NCBI GenBank assembly: GCA_029582265.1 | Contig: CM055817.1 | Location: forward strand, 29,134,258 to 29,198,257 | Direction of reading: 5' to 3' | Source: Zoroaster sp. YZ-2022 | Lineage: Eukaryota; Echinodermata; Asteroidea; Forcipulatida; Zoroasteridae | Length of the DNA: 64,000 bases | Shown: positions 56,996 to 64,000 of the stretch, in pieces | Layout of the letters: every line of letters begins with the position of its first letter | Numbering within the stretch: the stretch's first letter is position 1 | Program-made: the position numbers and the translations under genes | Notes under the pieces: generated by a model | Told to the model about the DNA's origin: nothing | The model's input: only the letters and a program-made list of their open reading frames with translations | The model's database searches: none

Positions 56996-57105
56996 GGGCA
57001 ATCAAGTCAGGTACTCATGGCTTTTGATGAGACATGGTTCTGGAACAGAGAGGAGGAATACAAACTAGTTCTAGAACGGTACCACAACATGATGCATTAC
57101 AGCAG
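56996..57105 (+). CDS. Candidate internal exon, unidentified
   Basis: A good acceptor (TTGTCTCACAG) and a donor (CAG/GTGACA) bound a 110-nt open stretch encoding VLMAFDETWFWNREEEYKL and VLERYHNMMHYS. The composition is protein-like. No neighbouring exon on this strand was found and the family is not recognised. Confidence 0.25.
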
Positions 57106-57262
57106 GTGACATTACAGAGAACGCTCCTGTACTGAAAAGTCAACAAATGACACACGATGTGAAGATTATTATCATCATGAAAGCCACCTATCTCCCACTC
57201 CCAATTGTGGTAGACTCAGGACTGAGGCGTATGACTTTCCAGCTTCATAAGGAAAAACTCAC

Positions 57263-57445
57263 GTACGCCGATGACTGAAGTACTTTCCCCTGGAGAGTTT
57301 TCTTGCTCTTGACGGTGACTCCTCCATCCAACACCCGCTTCTCCAACTCTAAAAGGTCGAATCTCATCTTCAAGTACGACCATATTTTCACCAAGATGTT
57401 TGTCAAGAATAGGGTCAGCGAATTATGTTGTTTAATCAAATCCAT
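57263..57445 (-). CDS. Candidate exon, unidentified
   Basis: From an ATG at 57445 the frame encodes SLTLFLTNILVKIWSYLKM and RFDLLELEKRVLDGGVTVK, then reaches a good donor (TAC/GTGAGT, exon end 57263). The composition is protein-like and amphipathic. An AG precedes the ATG closely, so it could be an internal exon. The family is not recognised. Confidence 0.25.
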
Positions 57446-57460
57446 CTCAACGTGTGTACC

Positions 57461-58497
57461 TCAGTGCGAGCCACACCGCCACACCCTACAATCACAGACG
57501 CGATTCTCAAACGCTGATACATCAGTCCATACAATCAGCAACTGATACAACTTTTGGAAGAACCTGCCTTTGAATGGAACTCGCACTAATAGTTAACGGG
57601 TCATAGCCTTGTCTGTATATTGCTTAATAACGATAAATAATGTTAACCACACGAGTATGTCAAACTGTCCTTGGTATTTGCTGTAAAAGGAGTCAAAGAC
57701 AAGCCATGTCTTCGTAATGAGTACTCCTTTCAACTATTTTCTTTCCTACATTCTATATGTCATGTCGTGTGGGCCTATATCTTCATTTTCGTCCTTATGG
57801 TCCTTGATCCCTCCACGCAACATTTTTCCCACATGCTTTGCGGTGTCTTACAACCTGGATTTTTAAAACGTAACGCGTAGGTGATACATATGACACGACG
57901 CAGAAACATGTATCCAAGTTCACAAGGTTTATTCACAACAAAATATATATCTTGATACATTGAAAAATATACCATTTCACATTTGAATTAAACAAATTGG
58001 ACTATTTTGTATAATTTAGTTCTATACAGTAAATTATTAGTTAATTTTAAACATACATCCAAGTAATTGGGAATTTAAATTTGAAGAATGTTAGTATACA
58101 ACAACATTTTGCTGAGATACATTATTTCATTGATGCAGTGGCTGATTTATATGTGCCGTCTAACGACTCAAAGAAATAACCCAAATAGTCTTCTTCTACA
58201 TAAACAATGTTATTTCCGGTATGAATATCGTCCTTACTTGGTCTCCTATTAACAAATGAATTTTAATATCTAGTCTTTCACCAGTAAAAGAAAATACCAA
58301 ACTGACGTATCAATTCTTCCATTGTTGCTCTACATTCCCGTCTGTATTAATGCGTTTATAAGATTTCATCGAATATGGGTTACCCGGATATCGAGAGTAT
58401 AAACATAAAATGGTCCATTCAGCAATAAATCAGTGTATCTCTCACTAACCCTAACCATTTGTATCTAAAATAACAATAACAATAGTACAATCTAAGC
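57461..58497. other. No gene recognised
   Basis: No supported exon or element. Confidence 0.4.
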
Positions 58498-58500
58498 TAA

Positions 58501-59756
58501 TGCCAAAAGGTCTCCGGTTTCTAGTCATAGGTCGGCTTCAAAATCGATATGGTGACGCGTTTTTTAGGTGTTCGTGCGACAGCGCGAACACCTCTTTGAA
58601 ATTGTTCTTTTTTTTCTTCTCCTTCTCGATGAGACGTATCGAATAAAACAACATAGTTCCAAAGATCACAGAGCCTTCGACCTTGACACATATTTAGACC
58701 ATAACATGTAGTTGTGAATAACGCTATGACATATATTTTCAGGTAAAGTTGTGACGTCGTGGTGACGTCATCAGATACTGAACTACACTAAAATCCAATT
58801 TTAATATATCAAAAAATCATATCTCACGAACCACAAAAGATATTTACACAATCTTTGCATCATTTTACAGATCTTGAATTGTGTGACATTTCAAGTACAC
58901 AGACATGACCCAATCTGACCTTCCCTTCCGGTCGAAACCGGAAGTTTAAGTGGAAAAATATTCTGAAGCACTTATACAGAGTCCATGATATGGTATTGGG
59001 CTTCCGTGGACGAAATTACTATTGACATGTGACCTTTTCAAAAATGTGACTGATGACGTCATCACCTGTCACAGCGCCCTCTGTGACTTCTGTGACTCCT
59101 GTGAATAAAGTGATTAGTGACATCAAATATATATTTGATGACGTCATCAATGTTCAGAGAGCCCCCTATCTCAGATATTGAACCAAAGCAGGTAATAACA
59201 TTTTTTCATGATCACAAGGAAGTTTTATTGTGTCATATATATGACCTTCAAATCACCTGACATGACCTTTACTTCCGGTCTAATCAGGAAGTTCAAAATC
59301 AACATTCTAAAGCAAAATGAATAGGTCTTTCGAATATGAAACTGATATTGTCATAATAAAAGATGATACACGTTTGCAAAATATGATTGACATCATCAAT
59401 GATAATTTGATTGAACTGGAAGTTGACACGAACACCGTGTGTTTGTTCTAACAAACACTTGAGGTCTAGTTTTTTTCCAACCAGTGAAATACGTGATACA
59501 TGTATACGCGCTTATTGGAACCAGACCAAATTTCCCATATACAATATATGGTTGCTAAGAGAGGCTTTACAAATCTGGTAATAATTCACACGCCTACGTG
59601 ACAAAAGTCGTTTAAAACAGCAGAATTCCAATCGATGCAGCAATTTTGGCTGCAATTGAACATCATTTCCAACAACAAAAAAGAAAACTAAAAGTGCTGA
59701 CGCGCAGGTCTGAGGCGACGTGCGCGGACACCAGAAACCGGAGACTTATTTTTGCC
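58501..59756. mobile_element. Harbinger-like MITE (family A), copy 2, with a family-B insertion
   Basis: Ends TGCCAAAAGGTCTCCGGTTT and GAAACCGGAGACTTATTTTT, flanked by TAA on both sides (58498-58500 and 59757-59759). After GTGACGCGTTTTTTAGG it is interrupted at about 58563-59470 by a repeat with GTGTTCGTGCGACAGCGCGA at one end and AACAAACACTTGAGG at the other. Then family A resumes at TGAAATACGTGATACATGTA. Confidence 0.75.
58563..59470 (+). repeat. Interspersed repeat family B, longest copy
   Basis: Contains GTGACGTCATCAG, TTCCGGTCGAAACCGGAAGT and many TGACGTCA words. It is shared with 10980-11690 (inverse) and 47830-48100. There is no protein-coding frame and its class is unknown. Confidence 0.65.
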
Positions 59757-59761
59757 TAAAC

Positions 59762-60417
59762 ATGACATTCAGTAACAGTCTGCTAGTCCAATAATGTATA
59801 TCCAGTTACAGGACACACGAACATTATGACATTCAGTGACAGTCTAGTAGGCCAATTATGTAAATCTAGTGACAACAGACGTGAGTAAATGACATTTAGT
59901 GACAGTCTAGTATGCTAATTATGTAAATTTAGTGACAGGAGACATGAGCACTTGACATTCAGTAACAATCTAACAGGCCAATGACGTATATCTAGTAACA
60001 AGTCAATGATCGGTAAGATGACATTCAGTAGACAGTCTAGTAGGCCAATGATGTAATATTTAGTGCCAGTAGACATGAGCATGACATTTAGTGACAGTCA
60101 GTGATTGATATATAGTGTCAGGAGACGTGAATATATTCAGTAGTAGTCCAGTAGGCCAATGATGAATATCTAGTGCCAGTAGACGTGATACATGACATTT
60201 AGTGACAGTCAGTGATTGATATATAGTGTCAGGAGATGTGAGTATATTCAGTAGTAGTCCAGTAGGCCAATGATGAATATCTAGTGCCAGTAGACGTGAT
60301 ACATGACATTTAGTGACAGTCAGTGATTGATATATAGTGTCAGGAGACGTGAGTATATTCAGTAGTAGTCCAGTAGGCCAATGATGAATATCTAGTGCCA
60401 GTAGACGTGATACATGA

Positions 60418-60477
<60 letters not shown>

Positions 60478-60730
60478 ATTTCTTTACCCAGGGTATGCCC
60501 AAACAGTTTAAAACTGGTTTCCATTGGGGCCCTGCATACAATACAAATGACTACACACATGTTCAAGTGCAATACATTACAAATACAATACAATAAAATA
60601 AAAGCATATGGGATTAGTGCATAATTGTTATAAATATTGTAGAACTATTACAATTACATGTACAAAATCGTTAACATTCAGTGACAGTCAAGTAGGCTAA
60701 TGATGTAAATCTAGTGACAGTGACAGTAAT
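59762..60730. repeat. Degenerate tandem repeat (60-90 bp units) with an (ATT)n island
   Basis: Units contain GACATTCAGTGACAGTCTAG and AGGCCAATGATG. From about 60060 a higher-order unit of roughly 120 bp repeats three times nearly perfectly. (ATT)n lies at 60419-60476. Confidence 0.85.
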
Positions 60731-60919
60731 ATTTTATATTTGTGGATTTTGTACAGAGAGAAAATTCAGTACCAACCATACACTTTGGATATTCATCAAA
60801 CCATCGGTAATTGTAAAGGTTCAATCTGTTTTGTGTCAGAATTACTACTACACATACTATGAACTAGCATAGTTGATACATGGAATATTCGATAATAAGC
60901 AACACTACAATAATCCTAA

Positions 60920-61698
60920 GGCCAAAAATAGTCTTCGGTTTCTGGTCATCGGTCGGCTTCAAAATCGGTGCAGTGACGCGTTTTTTGGGCATCTTTAAAA
61001 AAACAGGGAAATACATGGGGACAAAATTGCCAAGAGAGGTCTCACAAATCGGGCAAACGTTCATACGCCTATGTAGTATTGGTTCAAAACTGTGTTTGTA
61101 TGTTTATAATACCCGATCCAACGGCGCTACACGAACGCTACAATCACAAACCGTTGTCACGCACATGAACCGCTATCAAACACAGTCTTGGGAACTTCGT
61201 ATAATCTCCCCCCCCCCCCCAAGGGGGAAACCACAACGCAAGCGTCAATTTGAAATGCTAGCGCGGCCCACATATTTGGTTCGCAAGCTCATACACAACA
61301 ATAGACTGCCGTGTTCACTGATCGACAACTTCACGGCAGTCCGTTGTTGTTTATGCGCTTGCGCACCAAAAGTGTGGTTTCCCCCGTTTTCGGGGAGAGA
61401 TTATACGAAGTTCCCAAAACTGTGTTTGATAGCGGTTCGTGTGTGTGTTACGGTTTGTGATTGCAGCGTTCGTGTAGCGCCGTCAGATCATGTATCAAAC
61501 ACATACAAACACAGTTTTAAACCAAGACTAACCCCTATGTAAAACAATCGTTTAAAGCACAGTACGGCAGAATTCCAATCAATCCAGTAATTCTGGCTGC
61601 AATTGGACATCGTTTCATAGCACAACAAATTTAAAATGCCGCCGCGTGGGTCTGAGGCGACGTGCGCGCACACCAGAAACTGGAGACTATGTTGGGCC
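60920..61698. mobile_element. Harbinger-like MITE (family A), copy 3, with nested element
   Basis: Ends GGCCAAAAATAGTCTTCGGT and AACTGGAGACTATGTTGGGCC, flanked by TAA (60917-60919 and 61699-61701). It is split by the element at 61076-61533. Confidence 0.8.
61076..61533. mobile_element. hAT-like fold-back element, 8-bp TSD CCTATGTA
   Basis: Arms GTATTGGTTCAAAACTGTGT and AACACAGTTTTAAACCAAGA are inverted. CCTATGTA lies at 61068-61075 and 61534-61541. MITE copies 1 and 2 have an unbroken version at the same place, which confirms the insertion. Related to 37437-37832. Confidence 0.85.
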
Positions 61699-61701
61699 TA
61701 A

Positions 61702-62272
61702 CCATCGATAACAGATTGAATAATAAGCCATGAGCCTATTGCCATTTAATGACTTCATTAATATGCGTTTGATAAGAGAGATTCCATAATGTAGCGGTCT
61801 CCAATTTTGCACAGTTTTATCGAAATTGTTTCCCAAGATTTAAATATTCTTTGGGGCTGCAGCTAAATATAAAACACATACATGGACACTGGGTGTTACA
61901 ATGTCACATATTCCTAGTAGCTCATGTTCATTGTCGGCTGTAAAACTAAATATCATCTGTCAAATACAGACAACACGATTGAACATTACAGATACGTATT
62001 CCAATGTTCTCCTCACACAAGAGGCCTTACAATAAGTCACAAATTTGTTTGACATCTTTTCGACCCCCAAAAAAGTAAAATGTCATAAAAATTCACATTA
62101 AATTATTTAAAGATGTATTGCCCGTATTTTTGACTATTGTAACGACATTTTTATGAAATGTTCTTTTTCATTAGAACATTGCTATTTTACTTGAGAAAGG
62201 GGAAAGAACTGCTTTAACGAGACACGATGTTCAAAATAATCACAAGAAGCATACGGTAATAATGCCCCAAAT
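61702..62272. other. 3' side of the GPCR gene; no other gene
   Basis: Probably includes the 3' UTR of the receptor gene. No other element was recognised. Confidence 0.4.
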
Positions 62273-63452
62273 TTACTTGACCTGTTTATGTCTGCTCTCA
62301 GAAATATTTAAGCTCAATGTGTCTAATGATTTCATGTTTGACGAAAATTTACTTGTACTCTTTGAACGCCATTCGGTTATTGACGTATAGAGGGTGTATA
62401 GATACGGATTCAGAGACGAGTTGATAGGTAGGATAAACACGACAATCCAGGCGTACATATCTGGGCCAATAACCACCATCCCTGTCTGGGAGAGAATCCC
62501 CATGATGATGACAGGCATCCAGCATGCAAAGTCCGTACCGACTATTAGGGCCATTTTAACCGCCATCCTGATTTCCCGATCACGGTGAGCAGCCACGCGG
62601 ACCTTGTCTGCTGTACGCTTGACTTTTAGGAAGATAGCCACGTAGCACATGAATACCACCAGGAAACAGAAGAGGTTGAGACCAAGAAATAGGACAATTG
62701 AGAAAATCCAGGCTGGCTTCTGACCTGTACCTACTGGGATTGATACACTCTGGCTCCCAAGTGGATTATCAATAGCGCCCTCTTTGACTTCGAAAGCGGT
62801 TGGTTTGGTAATGAGTGGTAGTCCTATGCATACATCAGATAAACCATAGATATCCGAATCTGACCCGCTACCAAAGACCGTTGGTCCAATACTCAAACCA
62901 AGTGATATTGACCAAATCACGAGGATGGCAACAATGGTGGATTTCCTGCGAAGTTTCCACGCACTGAAGGGATAAACTATGCTTAAATAACAATCAATAC
63001 TAATCAACGTGACGATAAACACAGACGCCTCGCTCGACATGACCGACAACACGCCAGCTATTTTGCATATCACGCTCGACCGCCATTGCTTGGCAATTCT
63101 TGAGTACGTCTCGCCAAAATACAGATCAGCCCCCGCAATAATGAGCATATAAACGCCCATCATAAAGTCAGAAATGGCTAGACCGAGAACCAGAATGGAA
63201 CGAGTTATTTTTGTGGGATGACTTCGATTTCTGGTCCCATCGCCTTCTTTTACTCTCTGTCCGATAACCAGAGCATTGCCGATGAGGGCGCTTAGTCCAA
63301 GAACCCACATGGATACACGGAGGAGTGTGTTCCGCATGAGACTGCCACAGAGGTTCAATGGAGGTTGTAACTCAGTCGTCTCACATTGTGATATCATGAA
63401 GTTAGACAAAGATGATACAAACTCACAACAGAGTCTATAGTCGTCCACGTAT
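62273..63452 (-). CDS. Relaxin-receptor/GRL101-like LRR GPCR, last exon with seven transmembrane helices
   Basis: Class A receptor exon. Acceptor TTACAG places its start at 63452; the stop is at 62273. It opens with YRLCC, where LGR-type receptors have YKFCC at the end of the ectodomain. Helices follow: TM1 (GNALVI), TM2 (LAISDFMMGVYML), TM3 (SEASVFIVTLISIDCYLSI), TM4 (VIWSIS), a long second outer loop, TM5, TM6 (DFACWMPVIIMG) and TM7 (ILPINSSLNPYLYTLYT). The FMMGVYMLIIAG and INSSLNPYLYT phrases are typical of relaxin-receptor-like and GRL101-like families, usually with LDL-A and leucine-rich repeats upstream. Those exons must lie right of the window. At TM3 the usual DRY arginine is Cys (TGT). 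The ligand is unknown. It acts at the cell surface through G proteins. Confidence 0.85.
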
Positions 63453-64000
63453 CTGTAATTTTATCCGAAAAATCATTAATGAAAACAAAATCGCACTTAA
63501 ACCGAACATCAGCTCCATCTTAATTTAAGTCAAGACCCGAGTCGTCACTGTCACCTTCATCGTAATTGTTGTCATATTTTGTTTTCATCAGCGTGATCCT
63601 CATTTACGACAACAACATTTGTCCATGGTAGGTTTTCGTAAGTTTTACAATTATCTTGATCACTAACGTCAAAATATGTTCACGCGTCAACATTTGTCCA
63701 CACTTGGTTTTCGTATTATAAGAGTTTATTACCATTATCTTGATCATTATCGACAATTCGTCATTATCGTCATCATCATTTTTCATTGATGTTATGAGCA
63801 TTACTCTTTAACCGCACTAACTGTTGTAACATGTATTTCTCTTGAAGCTGATCAGAGTATACTGATCAAATCGTCGAGTTTCTCACCACAGTTCTTCTCA
63901 GATCATACAATATTACAACTCCTACGAGATTTTTAAATAGCGCTACCTAATACTCCTAATGTACTTTCCCCGCAGAGCTTCAAATCCTACTTACGTATAA
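63453..64000 (-). other. Intron or upstream sequence of the GPCR gene, with a decayed Penelope-type motif
   Basis: CTGATCAGAGTATACTGATCAAATCGTCGAGTT (in pieces: CTGATCAGAG, TATACTGATC, AAATCGTCGAG) at about 63848-63880, then ACCACAGTTCTTCTCAG, is a diverged relative of 28489-28550. Tandem-like phrases ACATTTGTCCA/GGTTTTCGTA occur twice near 63615 and 63690. Confidence 0.5.

Noticed and set aside
60880..61542. 220-codon plus-strand frame
   Set aside because: It spans a MITE and a nested hAT-like element; the same DNA in other copies is not open.

Overview
This is repeat-rich nuclear DNA from an animal. The genes have GT/AG introns, and the rest is tRNA-derived SINEs, CR1/L2-like and other LINEs, Penelope-like fragments, hAT and Harbinger-like MITEs and long minisatellites. 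An expanded relaxin-receptor/GRL101-type GPCR, a THAP exon, an SDR9C dehydrogenase and a Polinton-like DNA-polymerase element together suggest a marine invertebrate, most likely a deuterostome (hemichordate, echinoderm or cephalochordate). The species cannot be fixed from the sequence alone. No bacterial operons, rRNA or CRISPR were found.

Layout: 0-12 kb has a decayed THAP exon at the left edge, a Harbinger-like TIR element, SINEs, small fold-back elements and one possible secreted-protein exon. 12,035-25,516 is the main feature: a 13.5 kb element bounded by terminal inverted repeats of about 2.05 kb and by 6-bp CACGTG duplications. It encodes, on the minus strand, a spliced C2H2 zinc-finger / protein-primed family-B DNA polymerase that carries a Vsr-like nuclease domain. 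The gene is broken by one in-frame TAG and by a small deletion near its 3' end. No integrase, ATPase, protease or capsid gene was recognised.

26-31.5 kb is a nest of insertions: a Penelope-like fragment, then a Harbinger-like MITE split by a LINE that itself carries another Penelope piece, then minisatellites. 32.9-36.5 kb is a huge 23-bp tandem array, each unit holding an AP-1-like TGACTCA, followed by an 18-bp array. 37-44 kb has a LINE, a SINE, a hAT element with a non-transposase ORF, a palindromic Penelope-type fragment and a 42-bp satellite.

44,601-49,390 is the one complete host gene found: a four-exon SDR9C-type (retinol/17-beta-hydroxysteroid dehydrogenase-like) enzyme of 335 residues. 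It is followed by a 1.3 kb array of CCAAT-box units and a 2.1 kb DNA transposon with a transposase remnant. 53-62 kb is LINE/SINE/MITE sequence with two weak exon candidates. At the right edge (62,273-63,452, minus) is the last, seven-transmembrane exon of a leucine-rich-repeat GPCR whose E/DRY arginine is replaced by cysteine.

The genes do not form a shared pathway. The host genes are scattered between mobile elements, and the Polinton-like element is the only gene set that looks self-contained.
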